From Chromera velia (taxonomy: Eukaryota; Sar; Chromeraceae): a stretch of 26,822 nt of DNA. Shown here one piece after another: positions 10,801 through 20,459 of this stretch (positions are counted from its first letter, which is position 1; every line of letters begins with the position of its first letter). Both the position numbers and the translations under genes were made by a program. Under the pieces are notes generated by a model. It ran no database searches. It was given only the letters and a program-made list of their open reading frames with translations, and was not told where the DNA came from. Location of the stretch: positions 50,284 to 77,105 of the forward strand of contig JAHBMJ010004853.1 of the NCBI GenBank assembly GCA_018398765.1, in the 5' to 3' direction.

Positions 10801-12145
10801 CGGTCCGGGGGGCCAGAGAGGGTGGGTCGGGGGTCCGGGTCTTTTGTCCGCGACTCCCGCGCCCCCCACGCGCAGGTCTGTAGTGCCCATGTCCGATGTC
10901 ACTCCCCTTGCGGGTGGTTTTGCGGCGCTCGACTTTTGCGACGGGGGCGGGGGGCAGGGTCAGCAGCAGGGGGGGACTCCAAGAGGGATGGGGGGGGGCC
11001 GAGGTAAACGCCCCGCCGCCTCTCTGGCCTCGGAGGGCTACACAGAAATGATGCCGTCCTCCATGCACCAGCATCCCGACCGCCATGAGGGCCCACTACA
11101 CCAACAGACTGCAGATGGATGCCGGGGCCCGGGCCCCGCTTCCCTGTCAGCTCCCCATGTCCCACCATCCCAGCACCACCCCCACTGTGGAGTCCCACAC
11201 TCATCGCAGCTGCAGGTGGGGATGCCATTGCAACACCAACATGCTCATATTGAATACCAAGATGGAAGTGAAGGGGCGGAGCAGCAGGCTCCTCCACAAG
11301 ATTTCCAGATGGGGATGGGAATGCAGTATCAGAATCAAATTGAATTCGAAAACCGAGCAGGTGGAGGTGCAGGTGGACACCACCACCAGCAGCAGTATGA
11401 GGAGGAGGATGCCTTTACAAGAGAAGCACGTATCGCCTTCGAGACACACCAGCGTCTCATGCTTGAGACATTCGCACATCCCCCCCCACCAGAGAACCCC
11501 CCTCTGCCTCTACATCAGCCACAACCCCCGTCTATCGCACCCATGCAGCAGCAGCAAAACTTCCTTTCTATCCCTATCGCACCGCCCCCCGGGCTTCACT
11601 ATCACCAGCCGAATTCACAGTTTCACATGCAGCACCAGGGAGATCTGCAGATGTACCCAGACACTCATCATGAGACTGCGGGGGGAGACGGGAGTTTCTC
11701 TCAGGAAAGAGCACACCCGATGGAAGGAGAAGGAGACGGGATGGGGGTCCATCCATCCTCTTCCTCTTCAAGTTTGTTGAGGGAGGGGGGACAGATGGTG
11801 TCCATGGTGGTGCAGCAACAACAGCAGCATCAGGGCGCCTTTCCCGTCTCCGTCTCCTTCCCGGGACACCTGCAGCGACAGCATCACCACGCAGAGGGAT
11901 CACAGAGCCAGAACCCCCACCTGATCACCCTCCAGACTCATCACGTTCAGATGCCCCAGCAACAACAACAACCATCACAGCAGCAGCAGGGTCAGAGCAG
12001 GGCCCGTCTGCCTGGTGTGACGCAGGAAGAGCCCTCAGTGGCTGCTGGAGGGGGTGGAGGCGGGTCTGTGCATTCCTCTCTCTCGTTCCAGCACTCTCAC
12101 TCTCAATTCACTCACGTTCAACAGAGGGGGGGTGGAAGAGGGTGA
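4849..12145 (+). CDS. Giant cyclin-box protein with long low-complexity arms (about 1870 aa, six exons)
   Basis: Exons are 4849-7871, 8126-8254, 8641-8784, 9205-9351, 9676-9847 and 10148-12145. Frames join exactly (phases 2, 2, 2, 2, 0) to a TGA at 12143. Residues about 985-1230 form a cyclin fold. The helix-1 Arg/Trp region is KVFRWYGEMF (1010-1019), and the LLDRVLLL motif contains the Asp-Arg signature (1037-1038). A Lys (1069) falls where cyclins carry the CDK-contacting Lys, and Glu1106 in YAEECRVLNALDF falls at the partner Glu, so CDK binding looks possible. A second helical lobe follows (about 1149-1230). The roughly 980-residue N arm is Ser/Pro/His/Arg-rich with poly-Ser runs and a basic LPKKRAV stretch near 929 that could be a nuclear signal. 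The C arm (to 1870) is Gly, His and Gln-rich. The type of cyclin cannot be assigned. The first part of exon 1 is open upstream to 4684 without an ATG. Confidence 0.85.
8598..8629. repeat. GT microsatellite in cyclin intron 2
   Basis: A GT dinucleotide run with one GC interruption stands a few bases upstream of the GTGCAG acceptor at 8640. As in the carbamoyl-phosphate synthetase gene, the simple repeat occupies the pyrimidine-tract position. Confidence 0.9.
8852..8873. repeat. CT dinucleotide run in cyclin intron 3
   Basis: About eleven CT units lie 40 bases upstream of the intronic snoRNA. The run may be a pyrimidine tract or simple slippage, and no function is evident. Confidence 0.85.
8914..8997 (+). 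ncRNA. Intronic box C/D snoRNA, copy B, in cyclin intron 3; predicted 18S rRNA methylation guide
   Basis: Seen directly: terminal stem TAGC (8914-8917) with GCTA (8994-8997); C box ATGATGC (8919-8925); D' box CTGA (8947-8950); a weak C' candidate GTGTGGA (8964-8970); D box CTGA (8990-8993). The 12 nt just inside D' are complementary to CAAGGCTGAAAC and those inside D to GAGTATGGTCGC. These segments are neighbours in the highly conserved small-subunit rRNA stretch before GGAATTGACGG. By the D-plus-five rule the D' guide selects the first G of AAGGCTG (1126 in yeast numbering by my count, a known methylated site) and the D guide selects the U of GAGUAUGG. It lies in sense, about 207 nt before the acceptor at 9204. 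The rRNA sequence is recalled, not searched. Confidence 0.85.
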
Positions 12146-15100
12146 TGAAGAATTTGACTGCATGACCGAATCTGCATGTACTTCGTGATGGAGAGCATGG
12201 TCGATAGACCATGCCATGGCGTTTCTTCCTATGTGTGTGTGTTTGTTTTTTTCTTTCTTTCTTTTCGTGTACGGTTTGTTCGTGAAATGCAAACCGGTTT
12301 CGACTCGACAATGACTGGCTGACTGGTGGCCCGGTAAATTAAACCAACTAACCTTTCAATTCATTCATGTATGCATGCTTGTGATTTCTTTCTGTGTCGT
12401 TGATGTTGATTGTTTGCGAGATGCAGAGAGGGGAAGGGATCTGCGTGCCTTCCTTTTTTTTCACCTGCTGTGCCTTTTATCCTTTTAGCGCTTCTCTGCC
12501 TGCACTGCAGAGAGGCAGCAAAACAAAAACAGAAAACAATGACCGTTGAAACACTTACCCTGACTGTCTAATTGGATTTGATACGAGTTAGGCAGAACGG
12601 AGGGAAGGACTGTCGGTATTCCTCCGGTGGAAAGAGAGGAAGAAATATGTGAGACAAACGGGAGACGACCTGCATGCATGTGCGTGTTTGTGGTTTCTTT
12701 CGCATCGCTCTGTTTGGTTGTTTGTTTCTTTGTGTGTTTGTGCGTGCGTAGCCCGTGATGAGGGTGGGTTGCACAGCAGTGGCTGGATGTGAGAACGAGG
12801 ATTCACTCATAATGCCCGATTTGTGCATGCATGAATGGATGCATGAAGAAATCGTTTGCTTTCAGTTGAGGATGGAGGGAGGGGGGGGAACTGCATGCAT
12901 TTATTTCTCTTCTTCGTGTCTCTGGCTGTCTTCTGCCTCGATCTGTCTGTGAACGTGCTGGCTTGGCAGGTCGGTAGATTAACTCTTTTCTTGTTTTGCA
13001 TGCGTGGAAGCGTTAACTGACCTTCCATTCTACCCGAATTCAGTAGTAATAATTGTGTGCATACATTCGTCAGTGCATGCGTGGGCATGACAGAAAAGTT
13101 TTTGACTTCATCTTCTAGAGACGCCCTGTGGCCGATCGCATTGCCGTAGTTTTGCGTGTGATCATCGCAAGTTTTTTCTGATCTTGTTGTGTGGTCTCAA
13201 TTCTTGTCGGCATGTGCGAATTTTCCTGTCATGTCCAAGGGAGGGAGGCCTGGAATGAATCTATTTTATTTTCGCTTGGGAGAATTGGTCAACGAGTGCA
13301 TTAGTCAAATGACATCGCAGCAAGCTTTCCTTGCCCGTCCCCGGTCAGTTGATTGGGTGTATCCGGGTGTGTGAGTGATTGAGACTGGAGACGGGGAAAG
13401 AGGTGGATTTCGCTTCATTTTCGTTCAATTAAGAACTTTAGTCCGACTGATCGCATCTGATCGATCAATCAATCGAGTCATGCAGCTACATGATTCGATG
13501 AAGGTGCATGGCTCAAATGATGGCTTTGACAACAGTCGTGGCAACAGCCAGCTGTCAGTCACAGCAAGTACGTGGTGGTGCACGTGTACATTCAAATTCG
13601 GCTGGCTTCTAGGGTGGCTCAGATGATGGAGTCCTGACCCTGGCAGTCGATTATGGAAGCAGCGCTAGAAACAGCGGCTCGCAAGACAGTGCCAAAACTT
13701 GGCTCACCAGTCTCTGTGAAGAATGTTTGACTTCAATGAATGACTTTATTCTTTTTATGTCATTCTTGGTAAGATTGCATAAAATTGTTATTTTTTATTA
13801 TAACTAGTATTATAATTAGAAGATGTTACTACTAAGTAGTAGTTTGAGTCTGCCACTGACTCCGACATGCTGGATAAACTAGGGGAGGGGCGGAGGGGGT
13901 AGAGATCTCACTGGTAATAGTTCTAAAGAGTTTAAAATTTCTAAATCATTTTCATAATATGAAGGTTTAATTTGATCTAGGATTTGATTTAACAAGTGAT
14001 AAGTGATTTAGACTCATATATTATTTAGTGGTACCCTAGAGCACTGTCGCCGTTTTGTCTTATAGAGGTCGCCCCCACAAACAGCAGAAGGTACCAGAGA
14101 GTACTAGAGAGTACGCATCGGACTACATTGGATGCTATTGGATGCTCAAGATGCTTGGTAATGCTGGAGAGGGGGGGAGGATACGCGACGACATTTTGTA
14201 AGCAAGTTTTTCAGGTTTATTCAGGTTGGGTTGTCTGGTTAACTGCATGAGTCGCAGTATAACCGGCCGCGCCCTTGGTGTACCCTGGCGCAGCCGCCGT
14301 CTGGCACCGACAACAACTGCTACACTCAACAACGCAGCTTGATTCCTAAAAAGAGGATAGAAGAGGTCACTGAAACTTCTGTGTACAGGTTGCGAGTCCT
14401 ACCAAATCTGGTTCACCACTTTCCTCGAATGAAATGTGAGAACGTCAACGTTTGCACCCTCGAGACTCGATCCCATCTCTTACTTTGTTACTACTGAAAT
14501 TATAGACACACACACAAAATCGCTTCTCGGGGACTGGAGCGCAAGTGTAAGTGGAGAACTGTTACACCCTGGCTTGGAGCTGATCCTATCTCGTTCAACG
14601 TTTTCAGCAGAGAAAGGGGGTATGGTCTACTGGCCGTCTCTAGGACAGCTCCCTTCATCCCTGCAGTCATATTTCTAGTCGCCCTGAGACGGCTGTCATT
14701 TGAAGAACCCTAAACTCAATGACTCACGGGTCTTTCAGCTCCCCTTCTGTTGAGCGAGGTACCCAGGGGTAAGTCTTTCCACCTGCTTCTATCACAGATC
14801 ACTAACCTTTTTTTACCCTTTTCAGACACCTGACCATCCTGTCGTTCCTATCAATCGTCTATGCTTTCGTTCGCCTCTCACTCAGTCACTCAGTAAGTCA
14901 GTCTGCTTCTCTGTTTGTGGGTTCGTCTGAGATGTGTGCTGGTAGAAAAAAGACGCAGAGCAAAGGTCATTCAGTCTGTCCCATCTCTTTTCTCGAGCCA
15001 AGAAGAAGAAGAAACGAGTAAGACAGATGTCTGTCGGTTTGCCGGCGTGTGAATCATCTAGTCTAGATGTCTGTCTCTCAGTCTCTCACTGGGCCTAGGA

Positions 15101-15747
15101 AAAAAACAGCCTGTTGAGCGTAAAAAAAGAAGTCTATATTCTTTTTTTTTTACGCTTATTTTTTAAAGCTAGTTTTAAAGATGATTGTTAAAGCTGAAAC
15201 ATGCAAGCAAAGACTTGTAAGACACAAATCTAGATTATGAAATGGTTCTGTAATAAAATCTTTAACTAAGTTAAAGCATTTCACAGTAGCTGAGTATGCA
15301 AATCGCGATATCTCGATCAATTCAACAGAACTTCAAAAGTCTAGTCAAAAGTATTAGTCCTTGCTTCAAAAAAGTTGTAGTTGCTTGTGGTAATCACTGG
15401 CATGCTGTTATGTTTTCATATGTTTTCTCAAGTTTATGGCGCAGTCATTACGCAATTGTCGAAAAAGTTGTCTAGAGTCCCAATGTCTACCTGTGTGATC
15501 TTTTGCTGTCGTTGAAGAACTCAGAAATGCCAGTGTGTTCATCTGCGTGTCTTGCCTTAATACTGTTTTGAATCCCTTCAGAAGAGTCTCGTTTCCGTGC
15601 TAAGCTGTGATGTGCTAGTTCTTTTTTGCGCAGACATTCTTCTCATTTCTTCCCCTTCTGAACTTATTTGCTTTATTCTGCCTTCATTTTTTATCGGTTT
15701 CCTTCCATTTGTGGGTTCCTCATTCTTTCTTCCTCCCGTTGGTACTT
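12146..15747. other. Convergent spacer between cyclin and secreted-protein 3' ends, no supported gene
   Basis: It begins with the cyclin 3' flank, GC-balanced and rich in GTTT/TGTG runs, with TGCATGCA at 12671, 12824 and 12892. It then passes into AT-rich blocks (about 13740-14060 and 15110-15480) with many stop codons in all frames. The largest open frames (13375-13626, 14436-14678, 14135-14332) are under 85 codons and show no domain, splice structure or compositional support. Also present are a tRNA-like fold at 13605-13660, an A/T hairpin at 15117-15156, and a short match to the start of U2 snRNA at 14519. Decayed mobile DNA is possible, but I see no terminal repeats or transposase remnant. 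Confidence 0.6.
15117..15156. repeat. Inverted repeat with A/T-rich arms
   Basis: The left arm AGCGT + A7 + GAA and the right arm TTC + T10 + ACGCT are complementary except for three extra T, around a seven-base loop. It could be a transcription-stop structure, a remnant of an element end, or slippage-derived. Nothing around it decides this. Confidence 0.6.
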
Positions 15748-18178
15748 TTAGTCGCTGGTTTGCATAATTGAGGTCTGGTCCAGCATTCCCGAGGCGTCCG
15801 AGCACGTCAAAGGCTCGGTCCTGAGGTTCGGCACGTTCGCCGAGGGATTACAGCAGACGTCCTGGTAGCGTTTCACGAGCTGGTCCTCGTTGTCTCCAGA
15901 GGGATGGAGCGTCGACCGGATGCGCTGGATTTGCTGCAGAGAGGAATTAAGGGAGACGCGGAAAGTGAATGGGCGGATATTGTTGTTGATGGACAGAAGA
16001 AGAGTGGACGGACCGAAGGGATCGGACGGAACGGCATGAAGGGTTGTGGATGGATGGATCTGGGATCTTTTTACCCTCCGGAAAGTTGAAAAAGAGGGGG
16101 CTCAGATTAGTCGGGGGGTGTCTTCGAGCTTGTCTTTTCGTTTTTTTGCACAAACGCGGTGGGTAGAAACACTTCAGGAATCCCATGGGGTACTAGCGAA
16201 AACACCCCGGGCACACATGAATGTGTGCATCAAAACACACAGAGAGAGAAAGCCAACCCTGCCTGCCTGCCTGCCTGCCTGACTGACCAAATGGAGCGCG
16301 TTGATTTCATAAGACACCTTCTTCAACTGGAACCGGAGAGCGTCCTGCAGTGCATTCATTCATTCATTCATTTATTCACTCATTCATTCATTCATTCATT
16401 CACTCATTCATCCATCCATCCATCCATCCATCCATCCATCCATTCATTCATTCATTCATTGTGAGGCAGCAGATGGGAGAGTTGGCAACGAGAAACAAGG
16501 AAAAGACAAAAGTGGCCAGAGTTCCGAGTGCGGACACATGCAAAGAGAAGCTTTCGTACTGCTCGGCATAAGCAGAGCCGTAGGCAGACAGATGGACGCA
16601 TGGACAGGAAAGGAAAAAAAGGAGATTTATCTGAAAAATTGAGAAAGGAGCTGGTGTACAGAGCACACACATCCAAGGCAAAGACACGGCATACATCTGG
16701 CTTCCAAAAAGAAGAAAGAAGAGCAAACCCGAGTCCAGAGTCGGCAAGCAGCAAAGCAAAGGAAAAGGTTGCAGGGGTCTCAGTTTCGGAAAGGTCATAA
16801 AAAGACGCTTCGATACTTTCCATTGACGAATAGACAGACCAGCTTTCGGCTCTTTGCTGCAAACTCCAGGTCAAATTTTCTCTGCAGGAAAGAAAAAGGA
16901 AGGAGAGGTTGCAGAGAGGACATCATTCATTCAACGTCACTCAAAATGCACTCCGACGTACACTCTCTCACACGCAGAGAGACAGAGAGACAAAGAGACT
17001 TGAAGAATAAAAGCTCAGGAGAGGAAAACAAAGGGTGACAGAAAAAAAAATCGGCTGCCACTTGAATCGCAACCCTTGCAGGTAGGGTGTCAGCTTCCCA
17101 GCTTGATCAGCCTATTGACGCACTCTCATTCCGAGCAAGCGTGTTCATTTACACGTGCCCCCCCACAGGCAACGTACAAAGAATGCCAGTGAATTGAACA
17201 GCCCCGTGTGTGTGAGTGTGTGTACTCTTCGTCCTCACTACCTGCCTGCCTGCCTGCCTGCCTGACTGACTGACTGACTGACGCACGCACATTCTCAGAG
17301 TCGAGGTCCCTGCTGGTCTTGAAGGTCTTTGCAGAGGCCAGACGGAGCTGCTTCAGAGTCTCCGAGATGCACCGCTGCAAGGAAACAAAAAGAGAGAGAA
17401 GGATGAGCGTCAAGGAGAGTTGCTGGCTGGGGAATAGACTGCTTCATTCTGCTTTTCTCTCTGAGCCATTGAATTGTTCAGCAAGAGAGTGAATGAATGG
17501 GTCAGTGAGTGAGTGAGCGAGCGAATCAGTTTTCGCTGCAAGAAAGCACAAAAAAACCGTACAACCCTAGTTTTGGAGGAAAGGCTTCTGCCCAAAGGCG
17601 CTCATCTTCTTCGTATCGATCACTCGTTCTACTCTGGCTTCGCTCTCTGCTGGTTTCATCTCATCCTTCACCCAGCTTCAGGAAAACGTTTTTGACCTAA
17701 AGAAAAGGTCCGTCGCGAAGCCACAAAAGAGCTGTGCAAGAAGACGCCTGGAGCGACTGGCTTGCTTCAGAGAGCTTCATAAGGACCACATCACCCGTAG
17801 CAAGGAAACGCAAATGAAGAGTCAGTATCAGGGAGTAAGCGACTACAGCCTGCCGAACTCCACATGAACATCAATCTAAAAGGTAAAGGGAGGAAAAAAT
17901 GGATAGATGGATGAATGAATGAATGAATGGATGAATGGATGAATGGATGAATGAATGAGACAATGAATGAACGAAGGAATGAATGAGTGAATGCGTGAAT
18001 GAATGAATGACTGGGCTAATGAACCGACGCAACGTACGTCCTCAAGAACATCGAGGTCCACGTCGAGGCCGTCCATGAGGTCTGAGAGGAGTCTGATCAT
18101 CTTGCCGATATCATCAACCTTCTCCTGTCTGTCCTTCTTGAACTTAGCGTAGCTCTGCGTGCGCACACGCACACACAA

Positions 18179-18235
<57 letters not shown>

Positions 18236-19015
18236 TGCATACATACATACATACATGCATGCATGCATGCATGCATGCATACACACACACAAGCACACAC
18301 ACATACACAAATCTGTTTGTTCTTCCATACATCTAGACACACATATGCACACATGTAGACCACCAAAGAGACCAATGGATATTTGCGCACAATCGTTCAT
18401 GCATCTGTGCAGCCACAGGATGAAGGGAGGAAAATACACCGAAAAAAGGAGGGAGGAGGGGCAAAGTCTGAGAAGGGAAACTAGTCGGACATATACGGAG
18501 ACAGGGAGAATAACTTCGTCTGAAGGGGCAAAGGAAGGAAGGCAGAAATGTGACGTGGGAATTCTGCTTCGCGTGTGAGACATACAGTGGAGCAAGCGCA
18601 ACAACAGCACTATATGCATGCGCAGGGGATCACTTCGGTGGTTAGAACTTGTATTTTCAGAGAGCATGTGACTGACTGTTTTGTGCTCAGTTGACAGATC
18701 CTTCTGAGCTGCCTTGTAAAGAGAGTCCACAGGACCGTTGGGTGCCGTGAGGGTGTTGATGTGGTCGGGGGCGCTGCTGGTGGTTGCCTCTTTCTGTTCC
18801 AGGAACTGCTGTCCAGCCTGCACGGGTCGTGTGGCGTTGGGCATCTGGTGCTCTTGGAGAAGCGCCGCGCCGTCTAGCTGGGTTTCTGCAGATCCTGGCA
18901 ACTCAGGCGAGGGTGTTGGAGCAACTTGCGGAAGAGGAGGTGCGAAGGCGCCTGGAAGGTAAGCTTGTGCAGTGTGGACTGCAGAGAGGATAAAGAACAC
19001 CCCAGCAAGCCTCAT
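15748..19015 (-). CDS. Secreted protein of unknown function, 274 aa, six exons
   Basis: Exons on the minus strand are 19015-18677, 18154-18038, 17374-17291, 16881-16840, 16344-16288 and 15933-15748, ending at TAA. All five introns are phase 0, all acceptors are GCAG and donors fit GTNNGT, and the joined frame is fully open. The first 18 residues (MRLAGVFFILSAVHTAQA) are a clear signal peptide. A Pro/Gln/Thr-rich spacer follows to about residue 100, then a charged, helical middle (about 100-225) with a periodic Leu pattern such as MIRLLSDLMDGLDVDLDVLED. The C-terminal tail has paired Cys (QDVCCNPS) plus one more Cys. Two exons are only 42 and 57 nt. I recognise no family. Secretion or entry into a complex plastid or other endomembrane compartment is inferred from the signal peptide. 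Because all introns are phase 0, exon skipping would keep frame, so other isoforms are possible. Confidence 0.8.
16350..16460. repeat. ATTC/ATCC tetranucleotide array next to an acceptor
   Basis: Tandem CATT, CACT and CATC tetramers fill the last 110 nt of intron 4 of the secreted-protein gene. They run up to the CTGCAG acceptor at 16345-16350 on the gene strand. Confidence 0.9.
17241..17284. repeat. CCTG/CTGA tetranucleotide array just inside a donor
   Basis: On the gene strand this reads as GTCA units followed by GGCA units, starting eight bases inside intron 3. It contains several overlapping GTCAGT donor-like hexamers. One of these (donor at 17278) is also in phase 0 and would lengthen the exon by four codons. 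Confidence 0.9.
17899..18010. repeat. GGAT/GAAT tetranucleotide array in intron 2 of the secreted-protein gene
   Basis: Imperfect ATGG, ATGA and AATG tetramers begin a few bases inside intron 2, whose donor is at 18037. The array is related in sequence to the ATTC array in intron 4. Confidence 0.9.
18165..18305. repeat. CA and CATA/CATG compound microsatellite before an acceptor
   Basis: CA dinucleotides flank a block of CATA and GCAT tetramers that itself creates several overlapping TGCATGCA sites. On the gene strand it lies directly upstream of the acceptor of intron 1 at 18155. Confidence 0.95.
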
Positions 19016-19254
19016 GCTTGGCAGGAAACAAATTGAGGGGTGGGTCTGCAGATTTCAACAAACAGCAACTCTCACAATCAGACTGTCAGTCAGTTGGTTT
19101 GTCCGTTGCTCTCACGTTAGTCACCTTCTTCGTCAAGTTTTGCTCATCAGGCCCGTGTTTCTTTCTTCCCTTTGACCTCTTTCCTTTAGAGGCTTCATTG
19201 GACTTATATATATAGAATGAACGTCTGCATGTTGAATCGATCCGCCTCGATCGG

Positions 19255-19267
19255 CATGCATGCATAC
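19255..19267. promoter_or_regulatory. Overlapping TGCATGCA copies, candidate AP2-type site
   Basis: Two overlapping copies of the palindrome lie about 240 nt upstream of the minus-strand secreted-protein start, next to the TATA-rich run. The regulatory role is inferred. Confidence 0.35.
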
Positions 19268-19480
19268 ACTTTTTTCTGGGAATCTGTATGTGCACTCTTT
19301 TTTGTCATGCAAGCGATACGCACCGATACAATACCGATACAGGTCTTTCTCGGAGGGCAGGAATGTCTTTGGAGATTGCTCAAAGGCCCCGGTCCAATCG
19401 CGATTTCGCATGGCATCTCAAGGGTAGATCGGTACGACCCATGCGCGCGCGCACGTCGGCTTCCCTATCAGAATTTAAAG

Positions 19481-19535
19481 GCCTGGCGCAGAGTGAGGCA
19501 CTCACCCATAAGGCTGTGTGTCGCGGGCTCATTGC
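19481..19535 (+). other. tRNA-like segment (degenerate, possible SINE head)
   Basis: It contains an A-box-like TGGCGCAGAGTG, an anticodon-loop-like CCCATAA that would read CAT, and a B-box-like CGCGGGCTCATTGC at tRNA spacing, followed by an A-rich tail. The anticodon stem does not pair and the acceptor stem is absent, so it is not a working tRNA. A tRNA-derived short retroelement or a decayed tRNA is the likely source. Confidence 0.35.
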
Positions 19536-19581
19536 AAAAGTATAAAAAAGAAAAAGAAAATTAAACATTTTTGGATGCGAA

Positions 19582-19592
19582 TGCATGCATGC
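19582..19592. promoter_or_regulatory. TGCATGCA site upstream of the Val/Pro-rich secreted-protein gene
   Basis: TGCATGCATGC stands about 330 nt upstream of the ATG at 19923 and just upstream of an AT-rich stretch. The regulatory role is inferred. Confidence 0.35.
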
Positions 19593-19922
19593 TTGCCTGC
19601 TTATATATAATTGTCGATCTGATGGTCGTGCAGTTAATTGATCGAGTCAATTATTAAAATATATACCGAGTCTGAAGCGCCTGTCTGCAGTCATGAAGGC
19701 TCTCTCTGTGTGCGAACACAGAAGAGAAACGTTCAGCAGAATCGTGTCGCAGGAATCCCAGGAAGGACGCCGAAACAATCCCAGTAGAAGTGACCACGAA
19801 CAAAACGGATTGGCTCTTTGTATCGAGACGAACCTTTACAGCGACTCCTCCCGAATTCAGAGAGCGATACAGCAGCACCAGCCACCTAAACAAGCCCGAG
19901 CTATCACAACCTTCCACAAGAG

Positions 19923-20459
19923 ATGATCGCCCGGTCCCTCCTCTGTGTCTTCAGTGTCCTCTTGGCAGTCCACGCCAAGGACTTGACCAAGAAAGCCGCC
20001 ACATACGATCCCAATGGGGACACCACTGTGGTGCCTGGTTCCACCATGTCCGTGCTCGCACAGAGCCAGCCGGTGATGATTAAGAGCACCGCCGCCACCC
20101 CGGCTGTCTACATCAGACGCATCGCCCGGCCCGACCCCGTCCTTATCCGTCACGTCGTCGCACCCCCGAGCGTCCAGGTCACAACCTTCGAGCAGCCCAA
20201 TGGGGTCCCTGTGGCACAGGTGGCCGGGGCCGAAGACTTGGACGTCACCTCCGTTGACAGGCCGAACCCCTTGAAGGTCATCACCCACGTTGGCGTCGGG
20301 GACAAGAAGACCCCCCTTCTCCGTACTGCCAGGGCCGCGGCGGCGCCCGTGACTGGAGCCACCCCCTTTGTGTGGGCCCCCTCTAGCTACACCGTCTCGC
20401 ACGTGCAGCCCGTGGTGGCCACCGACGTCACCCCCCCCCCGTCCCCTGTCGGGTCTTGA
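19923..20459 (+). CDS. Secreted Val/Pro-rich protein of unknown function, single exon, likely frameshifted near its end
   Basis: It reads as 178 residues from the ATG at 19923 to the TGA at 20457. Residues 1-18 (MIARSLLCVFSVLLAVHA) form a signal peptide. The mature part is rich in Val, Pro, Ala and Thr with repeated VxV and RP-type strand-turn patterns, GC-rich codon ends and no transmembrane segment. No family is recognised. It has no intron, unlike its neighbours. Just before the stop is a run of ten C (20431-20440). Reading past it one base on gives about 20 further codons with an acidic, coding-like tail (LEKDIDEAVDSPLVEGDGEP) to a TGA at 20515. The true end may therefore be 20517, with one C too many in this sequence. 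Confidence 0.75.
   Translation: MIARSLLCVFSVLLAVHAKDLTKKAATYDPNGDTTVVPGSTMSVLAQSQPVMIKSTAATPAVYIRRIARPDPVLIRHVVAPPSVQVTTFEQPNGVPVAQVAGAEDLDVTSVDRPNPLKVITHVGVGDKKTPLLRTARAAAAPVTGATPFVWAPSSYTVSHVQPVVATDVTPPPSPVGS

Larger units (their letters stand above)
19016..19922. other. Divergent intergenic region between the two secreted-protein genes
   Basis: These 907 nt hold the promoters of both genes. Visible are a TATATATATA run (19205-19214) about 190 nt upstream of the minus-strand gene, TGCATGCA copies at 19255-19267 and 19582-19592, further AT-rich stretches at 19604-19612 and 19650-19664 upstream of the plus-strand gene, and a tRNA-like segment at 19481-19535. No coding exon is supported. Confidence 0.6.

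Noticed and set aside
13375-13626. An 83-codon open frame in the spacer downstream of the cyclin gene
   Set aside because: It has no domain, no splice partner and no compositional difference from the surrounding noncoding DNA.
16350-16571. Open frames over the ATTC and CA arrays
   Set aside because: They are translations of simple repeats (His/Ser/Ile or Thr/His runs) inside introns.
17705-17810. Possible second box C/D snoRNA in secreted-protein intron 2 (GTGATGT ... CTGA on the minus strand)
   Set aside because: There is no terminal stem, and the sequence before CTGA has no rRNA complement that I recognise.
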